From assembly GCA_013373625.1 (NCBI GenBank), contig JABXHM010000003.1, forward strand, positions 62,001-126,000: 64,000 nt of DNA. Reading direction: 5' to 3'. Below the pieces are notes generated by a model. That model saw only the letters and a program-made list of their open reading frames with translations. It did no database searches and was not told the DNA's origin. The stretch is from Alteromonadaceae bacterium (GTDB lineage: Bacteria; Pseudomonadota; Gammaproteobacteria; Enterobacterales; Alteromonadaceae). Shown one piece after another: positions 18,080 to 25,888 of this stretch. Numbering within the stretch: position 1 is the stretch's first letter; each line of letters begins with the position of its first letter. The translations under genes were made by a program, and so were the position numbers.

Positions 18080-18112
18080 AACCAGGTGTAATGAACCACC
18101 TGGTTTTTGTTT
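18080..18112 (+). terminator. Terminator after the uncharacterised gene pair
   Basis: AACCAGGTG (18080-18088) pairs with CACCTGGTT (18097-18105), followed by a T-rich tail. It ends at the stop codon of the convergent protease gene. Confidence 0.8.
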
Positions 18113-19139
18113 AATGCAGGCGTCGACGCCTGCGTGTACTAATCAGCATCAGGCCGGTAGCAAGAAATATGATTAAAGAACCAGGTGCAGAAACCACGGT
18201 TCCAGGCGCCATCAGTGCTTGGGTTTCATTGATCCACGAAATAAACGGACTAACTCTGGTTGACGCAGATAACTCGCCGTAGCCCGAATTCAGGTCGTTA
18301 TCGCCATTAAGCGCTACGCCAAATGAATGAATACCAGCCACAAACCACTCACCGTTATCTTCTAAAAAGTATCCGCCGCCACTATCCCCCGGTGAAATAC
18401 CCAACTCTAAATCCAGCGCAGTACCTGACGCCTGGCCAAACCTATTCGCTATTGGGTTTTCTAAGTAGCTGGTGTCACTATCAATGCCAGAATATCCCGT
18501 GGGATCTGTGCCTGCAGGCGCATCAAAGTCGTTCCACAGCAAGCGGCCATGTGTTTCACCCAGCAAATTGATTTCATCAATTTCGTTTGTGCCTGCCCGT
18601 TTAGTGCCAGAAAGCTGCACATCACCGGTGAGTCCATCGCCGCCCCGGCCAAAGCCAACATGAGTGCCTATTTTGCCGACTTCATCAGTGCCGCCGTACA
18701 ACAAAGCAGCCGTGACGTTTTGTACTGATTCAGCAAGTAATACCAAACCAATGTCCCACCCTTCCAACAAACTGGACAACGAATCACCGCCCGTCCAACT
18801 ATTGTGAGCAAGCCAACTCTGCCCCTGGTAGGTAGTACCACCCACCTTAAAGTCCATGTATGTCGTATCCGGATTATCAACACAGTGCGCGGCAGTTAAT
18901 ACAAAATTGGCGCTAATCAGGGTGCCTGAACAGCGACGGCGAAAGCTATTTATGCCGCCTTTGCCGTAGACTAAATCACCAACCGGGGCAAACTGCGCTT
19001 CTGCGGCCAGATTAGTATAAAGCTGCTCTGATTTATCATGCCTTATAACACCTGCTTGCGTTATTGCGGAGCACAGCAACAACACATAACAAGCAGCGGT
19101 TAACCACTTTTTCATCCACATTACTCGTTTAACATCCAA
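18111..19139 (-). CDS. Trypsin-like serine protease with PEP-CTERM-like sorting tail
   Basis: This is an exported S1-family endopeptidase of 342 residues. A signal peptide near the N terminus ends ...ITQAG. The catalytic triad is visible as LTAAHC (His), WDIGLVLL (Asp) and GDSGGGYF (Ser), with disulphide-type Cys at RRRCSGTLIS and AAHCVD. The last 30 residues are SAPG, a hydrophobic helix (SLIIFLATGLMLI) and a basic tail STRRRRRLH. This is the motif-helix-Arg layout of PEP-CTERM-type or rhombosortase-type sorting signals; the AP-G variant fits PEP-CTERM better. The start is uncertain: ATGs at 19139, 19121 and 19115 are all possible, and none has a strong ribosome-binding site. Confidence 0.88.
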   Translation of the reverse strand: MDVKRVMWMKKWLTAACYVLLLCSAITQAGVIRHDKSEQLYTNLAAEAQFAPVGDLVYGKGGINSFRRRCSGTLISANFVLTAAHCVDNPDTTYMDFKVGGTTYQGQSWLAHNSWTGGDSLSSLLEGWDIGLVLLAESVQNVTAALLYGGTDEVGKIGTHVGFGRGGDGLTGDVQLSGTKRAGTNEIDEINLLGETHGRLLWNDFDAPAGTDPTGYSGIDSDTSYLENPIANRFGQASGTALDLELGISPGDSGGGYFLEDNGEWFVAGIHSFGVALNGDNDLNSGYGELSASTRVSPFISWINETQALMAPGTVVSAPGSLIIFLATGLMLISTRRRRRLH

Positions 19140-19321
19140 TCAATTATTCATTGATTTTTTATTGTTATAAACACTCATCTGGTACTCTAGCAATAATTAC
19201 ACCCAAACTTTTTATACTTAATATTCATACGGTTGCTAGTTAAATAAACCTAGCGTTTTGAATATGTAAAAAAAGCGGACACTGCATTTATGATAAGTGG
19301 TACAGATGGTTCCGATTATTC

Positions 19322-19573
19322 CTACTGCATATGTACTTTGCCGCCAATCATTTTATAGGCAGGTGCACCTCTTATTAGGGTTTCGCGAGCAAATTCTTGC
19401 CCACAACCGGGGCAATAACAAGCGTGTTCGGTATAGTCATCAACTATCCGCTCTATAAAACACTTTACCAATGCCCCCTTGCCACCTTTGCGGTACTTAA
19501 AAATGCGCGCTTTGCACTGAGAACATGAAATTTGAACCGTACGGACAGGTCCCTTCTTATTCGGCTTAGCCAT
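19322..19573 (-). CDS. Small zinc-ribbon protein
   Basis: The 83-residue protein has two CxxC knuckles (SCSQCKARIFKY and CYCPGCGQEF) spaced like a zinc ribbon. It has a basic N terminus (MAKPNKKGPVR) and conserved-looking ends. It may bind nucleic acid or another protein; function is unknown. It is alone on its strand, with no near co-directional neighbour. Confidence 0.65.
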   Translation of the reverse strand: MAKPNKKGPVRTVQISCSQCKARIFKYRKGGKGALVKCFIERIVDDYTEHACYCPGCGQEFARETLIRGAPAYKMIGGKVHMQ

Positions 19574-19898
19574 AACCGCGGAGATGTTAAATATTATACT
19601 TTAGAATAGGCCTGTTTGCTGTAAAACGCAAAGTGCGCCCACAGATATTACTTAAACGGAAGTTAAGCGCCAGGATATAGTCACTGTATTTACCAGAAGT
19701 ATCGGTTATAAACATCGTTATCTTTGCGAGTTCGACGATTTTATAATTATTCGCAAACGCCCTTCTATACCCTTTTACGCCGAACGCTTACCCATGATGC
19801 GTGGGCGAATTTTCGTTCTCAGTGTTGGCTGCCAAAAAAAATCCCGGATAGCGCCTGGCGCTTCCGGGAATACTAAGTTTGTGTTGTGAATTTATTCG
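19574..19898. other. Intergenic region with one terminator
   Basis: Apart from the terminator at 19834-19870, I see no coding frame or clear regulatory element in these bases. Confidence 0.5.
19834..19870 (-). terminator. Terminator of the sigma/anti-sigma/DUF4097 operon
   Basis: On the minus strand TCCCGGAAGCGCC and GGCGCTATCCGGGA form a long stem with one small internal mismatch, followed by eight T. It lies 30 bases after the DUF4097 stop codon. Confidence 0.85.
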
Positions 19899-20876
19899 CT
19901 ATTCTACCGTGATATGACCATTTACCGTTGAGATGCGTACTCTTGCATCGCCATTTCCTTCAGTGAACTCTACCCATTGACCCGGGCCATATTTAGCTTT
20001 GCTGATACTGGTGTTGTTTAGCTTATTTGAAATCTTGCCCCCTGCATGGGCTTCAATGTCAAAACGCGCTGATACGTTGTCGTTAAATGACATGGTAATG
20101 CTGCCGCCCACGGTTTCTGCTTCTACCTCAGCGTCACTGTTAAGCGTTAGCGACACTTTAGCGTCTCCGTTGACCGAGGCCATTGTCAGCTCGTCAATAT
20201 TGCCCAGCGACATCAGGGTATCACCGTTCACGGTTTCAATGGTGACATCGGTGCTGTTACTGTTAAGTGTAATTTCACCATTTACACTCTCCACTTCCAG
20301 TGTTTCGGTGCTGTTGTGCTCGGCCTCAATATCACCGTTCACCGACTCAATCTTTAACGGTCCGGTAATATTTTTCAGTTCTACATCACCATTTACCGAC
20401 TCAACTCCAACCCGGTTTGCCAAGTTGCTGGCTTTTATATCACCGTTTACCACACCAATAGAGGTACCGCCCTTTAGACCATCGACGATGACATCAGAAT
20501 TAACTGTTTCGTAGGCCAGTTTACTGCCGACCGGCACAAATACGGTCAAATCATCTTTGGCGTCTTTTTTGTCTTCCCAGCGATAATGGTTGTCTTTTAC
20601 TTCAACGTCGATCACAACGGTATTACCGCGTTTTTCAAAGGTAAACTCTTCAGTTTGTGAGCCCAGTACACCGGTAATTCGCACCTGGTTTTTATCCCAG
20701 GTTTTGATTTCAGCCTTACCCTGTACGTGTTCCATTTCAACCATTGGACTATCACTGGTGTCCAGCGTCTGATCAATTTTTTGTTGCGCAAAGCTGGTTT
20801 GGGATAACAGTAGGGTCACTACCGTAGCGGCCCATACCAGGCGTTTCTGAGCGTATTTGATTGGGTTATTTTGCAT
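19899..20876 (-). CDS. Exported DUF4097-family beta-helix-like protein
   Basis: The 325-residue protein has a signal peptide (cleavage after ...QTSFAQ). From about residue 120 onward there are repeated units of about 17-20 residues built around the phrase VESVNGD or ETVNGD (at least eight copies), which should form a right-handed beta-helix-like stack. This is the DUF4097 architecture. Such proteins often sit beside sigma/anti-sigma pairs, but their activity is not established. Here it is the third gene of such an operon, ten bases after the anti-sigma gene, so it may be an envelope sensor or a target of the pathway. Confidence 0.82.
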   Translation of the reverse strand: MQNNPIKYAQKRLVWAATVVTLLLSQTSFAQQKIDQTLDTSDSPMVEMEHVQGKAEIKTWDKNQVRITGVLGSQTEEFTFEKRGNTVVIDVEVKDNHYRWEDKKDAKDDLTVFVPVGSKLAYETVNSDVIVDGLKGGTSIGVVNGDIKASNLANRVGVESVNGDVELKNITGPLKIESVNGDIEAEHNSTETLEVESVNGEITLNSNSTDVTIETVNGDTLMSLGNIDELTMASVNGDAKVSLTLNSDAEVEAETVGGSITMSFNDNVSARFDIEAHAGGKISNKLNNTSISKAKYGPGQWVEFTEGNGDARVRISTVNGHITVE

Positions 20877-20886
20877 AAGTCACCTA

Positions 20887-21393
20887 CTAAATTTGTTGCC
20901 ATTTGGGCGCGTGCACTCGCTCAATAAGGTCGATTTGTTGTTGATAAACGCTTTGCAGCATACGCAGCAAAGCTCGGTTGTCCGGGTCATTTTTCAGGGC
21001 AGTTTTTATTGCCTCTGCAGCTGTTTCAAGGTCAGCCAACTGACCTTGCCAGTTATCTGTAACGGCTTCTTGATCACTGTAAGCCACCAGCAGCGACGCT
21101 TTTTGACTTTCGAATTGAGCGCTCAATTGCGACGCGATCCCGGGCTGCCTGCCCGTGGGTTCCGAAGGCGACTGTCCGCCCATCATCATGATCGCAACCA
21201 AACCAACCGGTAATAACATACTTGCCGCGATCGCTAAGTATCTGTGGTTGCTTTTGACACGTGGTGTTTCGCTGGTGATGGCCAGCTCCACACCTTGCCA
21301 CAAGTCGCGCCCCGGTGTGATGTCCACCGGTAAGTTTTTAATATGCTCGTCAAGTTTGCTGGTATTGTCTGACTTGTTAGCCATGCTGTTCAC
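20887..21393 (-). CDS. Putative membrane anti-sigma factor
   Basis: The 168-residue protein has one transmembrane helix (about 48-65: YLAIAASMLLPVGLVAIMMMGG). It separates a short cytoplasmic N-terminal part, which contains LDEHIKNLPVDITPGRDLWQGVE, from a periplasmic alpha-helical part. Position directly after an ECF sigma gene, with the coding regions overlapping, identifies it as the likely anti-sigma factor; sequence alone would not. The start is GTG at 21393 or the ATG three codons later. Confidence 0.72.
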   Translation of the reverse strand: MNSMANKSDNTSKLDEHIKNLPVDITPGRDLWQGVELAITSETPRVKSNHRYLAIAASMLLPVGLVAIMMMGGQSPSEPTGRQPGIASQLSAQFESQKASLLVAYSDQEAVTDNWQGQLADLETAAEAIKTALKNDPDNRALLRMLQSVYQQQIDLIERVHAPKWQQI

Positions 21394-21955
21394 CTAACCA
21401 TTCTTCTAATAACTTTCTGGCCCTGTGGTACTGAGCCTTACTGGTACCAACTGCCATTTTTAACATGCGGGCAATATCTTCATGTCGATAGCCTTCTATG
21501 GCGTGTAAGACAAACACTAACCTGGCTCGCTCTGGCAACTTTACAATGCATTTGTCCAGTTCGCTGAGATCGCAGGTTGCTTCTGCCTGGAGTTGTTGCT
21601 CACTCTCCGCTTCCAACGTAAACATACGCTGCAACCAGCCACGCTGCTTGCGCAAATAGCTAATCGTAATATTGGCCGCCACACTGTGTAACCAGGTAGA
21701 AAACTGGCTTTGCTCAGAGAAATTTGCCAGCTTTAACCACACCTGTACGAATACTTCCTGGGTGGCATCTTCTGCAATACCGGCATCGCCACCTGTCAGG
21801 CGATAGCTGAGCGCATAAACCTGTCCAACGAAGCGCTCATATAGTTGCCGGTAGGCGCCTGTATCACCATCCTGCGCCAATCGCACCTGATGCAGGATTT
21901 GTTGTTGTGCAAAGGCCTTTTCGGCATTCACGATGGTTTGGGCACTTGCTGTCAT
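21377..21955 (-). CDS. ECF-type RNA polymerase sigma factor
   Basis: The 192-residue protein has sigma region 2 (about 35-105: YRQLYERFVGQVYALSYRLTGGDAGIAEDATQEVFVQVWLKL, then STWLHSVAANITISYLRKQ). It also has region 4 (about 130-182: LPERARLVFVLHAIEGYRHEDIARMLKMAVGTSKAQYHRARKLL). It would direct polymerase to a small regulon that probably includes its own operon (sigma, anti-sigma, DUF4097). The stop overlaps the anti-sigma start, indicating coupled translation. Confidence 0.92.
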   Translation of the reverse strand: MTASAQTIVNAEKAFAQQQILHQVRLAQDGDTGAYRQLYERFVGQVYALSYRLTGGDAGIAEDATQEVFVQVWLKLANFSEQSQFSTWLHSVAANITISYLRKQRGWLQRMFTLEAESEQQLQAEATCDLSELDKCIVKLPERARLVFVLHAIEGYRHEDIARMLKMAVGTSKAQYHRARKLLEEWLGEQHG

Positions 21956-22102
21956 GTTTAATAATGTGTTCCAATCAGTGTGCTTATTATGTTGTTGTCA
22001 AAGCGTTAGTCGCAGCACTTTCATAAAAGGTTTAAACGCCATGAATTTTTTTAACTGTTTCCGCTACAATACCAGCAAGCCCGTCAAATAGAAGGAACTA
22101 CC

Positions 22103-22747
22103 ATGATTGTAGCCGCACTTTACGCAGGAAAACCATCGCCCCTTGGCCCACGACAGTCACTATCGGCTATTTGTAAGCATCCTGTGGAGAAACTGACCGT
22201 GCATTGGGACCACACTGACGAAGATGAGCAAGCGAATAAGCGACTCCATGGCGGCCCTGAAAAGGTATTGCATCAATATAGCCTGGATGGTTATGCACTT
22301 ATCAGTCAACATTATCCTGAACTTACGAAAACTGCCGTGGCGGGCTCAATTGGCGAGAACCTTAGCGTTGCAGGTATGAACGATGAAAACGTCTTTATTG
22401 GCGACACCTACGCGTTTGGAGAAGTAATTGTTCAGGTAGGCGCACCACGGGCACCCTGCAATAAAATTAACCAGCGTTTTGGGATTAAAAACCTGGACAG
22501 ATTTACGGGTGATCACGGCATTACCGGCTGGTATTACCGCATCAAACAACCCGGTGTTATTCGGCCAAATGATCCGGTTTCATTGCTTGAACGACCTGCT
22601 CAAAGTGTCAGCGTAGGAGCACTCATGCGAGCGGTGTATAATAAAAACCAGTTTTGGCAAGCATCCAGTTACGTCAGCTTACCTGTGCTCGATGACGAAT
22701 GGCGCGGCAAATGCGAACGCGCTATTGCCAAACAGACAAGTAAATAA
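22103..22747 (+). CDS. MOSC domain protein, YiiM-like
   Basis: MOSC domains bind sulphur or the molybdenum cofactor. YiiM-type proteins detoxify N-hydroxylated base analogues such as 6-hydroxylaminopurine. The 214-residue protein has VHWDHTDEDEQANKRLHGGPEKVLHQYS, IGENLSVAGMNDENVFIGDTYAFGEVIVQVGAPRAPCNKINQRF with the invariant Cys of the MOSC active site, and a C-terminal 3-alpha domain (VGALMRAVYN). The ATG has AAGGAAC before it. It appears monocistronic. Confidence 0.88.
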   Translation: MIVAALYAGKPSPLGPRQSLSAICKHPVEKLTVHWDHTDEDEQANKRLHGGPEKVLHQYSLDGYALISQHYPELTKTAVAGSIGENLSVAGMNDENVFIGDTYAFGEVIVQVGAPRAPCNKINQRFGIKNLDRFTGDHGITGWYYRIKQPGVIRPNDPVSLLERPAQSVSVGALMRAVYNKNQFWQASSYVSLPVLDDEWRGKCERAIAKQTSK

Positions 22748-23064
22748 CCAGGTGTTGCAGCCAACTCATTGGTTACATGAGCCAGTAGTCGTGATGTTCG
22801 GGGGTAAACCACCTTTTGCTTCCTTGCCGATAACAGCGTTTTGAATATCTCTCCCAAGCACCAAATAATGCATACCGTCACTTTCAGAACACCTAATTAA
22901 AGCGCTGAGTCTGTCGGTGTAAAAAACCTTTCCACCACTACCCCGGCAACAAACGATGGCTGCCAAACACAGCGCTGTCTAATTATTGAACAATTATTGG
23001 CGTGCAGAGCACTTTTTGACTAATATTTAACCACCATTAAATCATTCCCTGCAAGGAGCTGCAC
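22748..23064. other. Intergenic region with a short minus-strand frame that looks like a gene remnant
   Basis: A minus-strand frame from 22978 to 22766 translates to sequence that looks protein-like (GGKVFYTDRLSALIRCSESDGMHYLVLGRDIQNAVIGKEAKGG in two parts) but has no ATG near its start and no ribosome-binding site. It may be the 3' end of a decayed gene. The right end carries GGAG ahead of the muramidase gene. Confidence 0.35.
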
Positions 23065-23604
23065 ATGGATGTCGAAGCAATGATTGATGAAGTACTCGCC
23101 AAAGAAGGGGGATTTGTTAATCACGCGGCCGATCGCGGCGGCCCCACCAACTTTGGCATTACCCAGAAAACCTTGTCCAGTTATCTCGAGGTGGCTGTCA
23201 CTACCGACATGGTAAAAGCACTCGATGTCGAAACCGCCCGCGACATATACGCGCTCAACTACTACCGTGTTCCGCGTATCGATCAATTGCCGGAGCCATT
23301 ACAACCTTTTTTGTTTGATTCAGCGGTCAACCACGGACCGCGGCGGGCTATTAAGTTTTTACAGGAAGTCTGTAACGACGCGGGTTTTGGTGCACTCGTC
23401 GTAGATGGGCTGATGGGCCCCAAAACCAAAGCACAAAGTTACGCCTGCCTACAGGAGCTGGGAGACTGGATGCTTGTTGCCCTCGTTGAGGAACGGCAAA
23501 TGTTTTATGCCGATATCGTGACTAATGATGCCAGTCAAAACGTATTTCTGCGCGGCTGGCTAGCCCGTGCCAGAAGCTTTTTACCCAACTACCAAGTGGC
23601 TTAG
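23065..23604 (+). CDS. GH108 N-acetylmuramidase (endolysin/TtsA type)
   Basis: The 179-residue protein matches family GH108: the N-terminal KEGGFVNHAADRGGPTNFGITQ contains the catalytic Glu (about residue 14). It is followed by DIYALNYYRVPRIDQLPEPLQPFLFDSAVNHGP and a C-terminal peptidoglycan-binding segment (about 100-175: KFLQEVCNDAGFGALVVDGLMGPKT). It cleaves the glycan strand of murein. There is no signal peptide, so it needs a holin, and one is encoded eight bases downstream. AAGGAG precedes the ATG. Relatives are phage endolysins and TtsA, which releases typhoid toxin. No phage structural genes are near. Confidence 0.9.
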   Translation: MDVEAMIDEVLAKEGGFVNHAADRGGPTNFGITQKTLSSYLEVAVTTDMVKALDVETARDIYALNYYRVPRIDQLPEPLQPFLFDSAVNHGPRRAIKFLQEVCNDAGFGALVVDGLMGPKTKAQSYACLQELGDWMLVALVEERQMFYADIVTNDASQNVFLRGWLARARSFLPNYQVA

Positions 23605-23612
23605 GCGATACT

Positions 23613-24338
23613 ATGAATAAACTAATAGACAACCCAATCTCAGCCATTGCCGACTCAGTTTCTAAAGGAGTCGAAACCGTTGCCGGCGTATTTACCACTA
23701 ACAAAGAGAGAGATGCACAGCGCTCTGCTGACGAACAAATGGCACTTCTCCAGTCATACCAGGCTGAGTTTAATGCTCGTCAGAACCGCACCTGGATAGA
23801 CTCACTTGCCGATGGCTTTAACCGCCTGATCCGACCGCTCATTGTTACGCTAATTTTGTTTATTTTTGTGATTGCGTATATTTCTCCCGCGCACATGGCA
23901 CACATCACACTGGCTATGAGCTCAATACCCGATGGCTACTGGACCTTACTCAGCGTCATAATCGCCTTTTATTTTGGCGGGCGAATGCAGCTCAAAAGCC
24001 AACAATTTAAGTTTAATGAAACCCAGGCCCATGCTGTGAAAGCCCTGATAGAATCTAAAGCGCAGTTTCGCAAACTTGAACTCGACAACGATGAACCGGA
24101 TAAAGTGTTTGGTGACACGCTGGCCAAACACTCCCACTTTGATCAGGCCCGCGCGAATCAGGTAAACCCGGTGGTAGAAGCGGCGCTGACACACATTAGA
24201 GAAGATGGCGCCGACACTGAAAACGCGGCTAAAAGCGAAGCGGCCTTGCGTGCCATAATCGCCGAGATGAAAGGTGAGAGCGAGGAGCAGGTGGTATCCA
24301 GACGACGGTTTGGCCCGCGTCGGTTAGGACGTCGTTGA
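23613..24338 (+). CDS. Holin of the 3TM / gene-transfer-release family
   Basis: The 241-residue protein resembles the 3TM holin family (GTA-type). After an N-terminal amphipathic region and the RTWIDSLADGFNRLIRPLIV motif come hydrophobic helices at about 70-90 (PLIVTLILFIFVIAYI) and 108-127 (GYWTLLSVIIAFYFGGRM). The C-terminal tail (about 128-241) is long, charged and helical and ends in a basic cluster RRRFGPRRLGRR; it is longer than I would expect for this family. With the upstream muramidase it would form a pore or lesion that lets the enzyme reach murein. Confidence 0.83.
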   Translation: MNKLIDNPISAIADSVSKGVETVAGVFTTNKERDAQRSADEQMALLQSYQAEFNARQNRTWIDSLADGFNRLIRPLIVTLILFIFVIAYISPAHMAHITLAMSSIPDGYWTLLSVIIAFYFGGRMQLKSQQFKFNETQAHAVKALIESKAQFRKLELDNDEPDKVFGDTLAKHSHFDQARANQVNPVVEAALTHIREDGADTENAAKSEAALRAIIAEMKGESEEQVVSRRRFGPRRLGRR

Positions 24339-24354
24339 TCCCGCGGCTAACAGT

Positions 24355-24981
24355 TCAATCGGCACTGCCGGTAAAATATAAACGCAGCATGGTTTTCAGC
24401 TCACTGATTATGCGCTCGGTATTGTCTGCATCATCAGCGTAGATCAGGGTGTCGTGGACGGTTTTTTCCACCAGGTGATAACTTAGATGCGCAGCGGTAG
24501 GAATGTGTAAGTCGTTGCGCAGTTGTTCACGATAATTAAGCAGCACACTTTCTATCGCATTTTTTATCGAGTCGTCGGACTTATCGTCTTCAACGAGATC
24601 AAAGTCCCCCAGTTCGCTACTTAATATACGGTGCAATTGCGGATCTATAAGATGTCCCTCGACACTGGCATCCACAAACTTGTCCACGGCTTCGCCAATG
24701 GTACCAGTCGATAATGCTTCACCAGCTTGCCTGAATAACCCACGTAACTGCGCGAAGTGATCGCGCTTAATTTCGGCAATGAGTGTTTCTTTAGATCCAA
24801 AATACTGATACAGCGAACCAACACTGACACCGGCCACCTCAGCCACCATATAGGTTGTAAAGCCAGCCGCCCCACGATCTTTTAAAACGCGAACAGCCGC
24901 TTGTTTAATCACATCTACCATAAACACGGAACGCTGTTGAACTGGTTGTTTTTTAAGACTTAACTGGTCTTTTTTGGCCAC
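24355..24981 (-). CDS. TetR/AcrR family transcriptional regulator
   Basis: The 208-residue protein has a TetR N-terminal helix-turn-helix (about 20-65: VIKQAAVRVLKDRGAAGFTTYMVAEVAGVSVGSLYQYFGSKETLI) and a C-terminal ligand-binding and dimerisation domain. The start is GTG at 24981 with AAGGAG nine bases before it. It is divergent from the mipA-like gene, 85 bases away, so it probably controls that gene and the downstream FAH-family gene. An imperfect dyad ATACTTAAGGTGTAT (about 25029-25043) in the gap could be its operator. The ligand is unknown. Confidence 0.9.
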   Translation of the reverse strand: MAKKDQLSLKKQPVQQRSVFMVDVIKQAAVRVLKDRGAAGFTTYMVAEVAGVSVGSLYQYFGSKETLIAEIKRDHFAQLRGLFRQAGEALSTGTIGEAVDKFVDASVEGHLIDPQLHRILSSELGDFDLVEDDKSDDSIKNAIESVLLNYREQLRNDLHIPTAAHLSYHLVEKTVHDTLIYADDADNTERIISELKTMLRLYFTGSAD

Positions 24982-25066
24982 GTTAACGGGCTCCTTAAAT
25001 GCGAATAAAACTGTCCTTCAGGCTCCCATATACTTAAGGTGTATTCATCACTAAAGGGACGCCACA

Positions 25067-25888
25067 ATGCAAAGCATACGGTTATATCAACTATACGTCG
25101 TTGCTACCTCCATAATACTACTGTTTGTTTTTTCATCAAAAGTATGGGCTACAGAAACACCTGCGAGCGGTTTCTTTATTGCTGGGCCGGCGCTGAACCC
25201 TGAGTACCGGGGCAGCGAAGACTTTACTATTGTGCCAATGATTGTCTCTCAATATCAATCAGAGTTTGTCAACTTCGAGATTGAAGGACTGACTGCCAGA
25301 GCTGAGCTTTGGCAGCAATCTGCCTACACTATCGGTGTCACCGCAGAGTTTGATTTTGGTCGCGATTCTGATGTCGAGAGCGAGCTCGTGAAGCAGCTTA
25401 AAGAGATAGATGCCAGTATTAACGGCGGCGTCTATGCCGCCTGGGCAAGCAAAGACCAATTTCTGGACGGCGACAATCTGGCGTATCGCATTGCGCTATT
25501 CACTGATCTAACCAACACCCATAACGGCTTGTTTACCACGCTTACAGCCACCTATACGTTACCGCTGGCAATCCCCTGGCGTTTTGAGTTTGAACTCGAA
25601 ACGACTTACGCCAGCAATCAGTATATGGACACCTATTTCAGCATCATCCCCGCTGCGGAAACTGCAGCTGAATTGCCGGCATTTACCGCTGGCGCATCAC
25701 TCAGAGATATTACCTTCAGTACCAATATCGGTTTTTTCACGTCTGAGGTTTGGGGGGCTTTTTTACGACTCAGTGCCTCCCGTTTAACCGGAGATGCCAA
25801 GGACAGTCCTATTGTAAACGATGGCACGGCCAATCAGTACTTTGCAGGGCTTGGTATTATCTATCGGTTTGGAGGCAATAATGAATAA
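25067..25888 (+). CDS. MipA/OmpV family outer-membrane protein
   Basis: The 273-residue protein has an N-terminal hydrophobic signal segment (about 8-28) and a beta-barrel with the family opening GFFIAGPALNPEYRGSEDFTIVPMI. It ends in LGIIYRFGGNNE, close to a typical outer-membrane C-terminal strand. MipA scaffolds murein enzymes in E. coli, whereas OmpV-type members act as porins. A porin role is likelier beside an enzyme gene. Its stop codon overlaps the next gene by eight bases. Confidence 0.85.
   Translation: MQSIRLYQLYVVATSIILLFVFSSKVWATETPASGFFIAGPALNPEYRGSEDFTIVPMIVSQYQSEFVNFEIEGLTARAELWQQSAYTIGVTAEFDFGRDSDVESELVKQLKEIDASINGGVYAAWASKDQFLDGDNLAYRIALFTDLTNTHNGLFTTLTATYTLPLAIPWRFEFELETTYASNQYMDTYFSIIPAAETAAELPAFTAGASLRDITFSTNIGFFTSEVWGAFLRLSASRLTGDAKDSPIVNDGTANQYFAGLGIIYRFGGNNE

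Noticed and set aside
22766..22978. Minus-strand frame upstream of the muramidase gene
   Set aside because: Protein-like composition but no ATG, no ribosome-binding site and closed by a stop upstream; kept only as a possible remnant.
23065..24338. Prophage
   Set aside because: Only lysis genes are present; no capsid, tail, terminase or integrase gene appears on either side.
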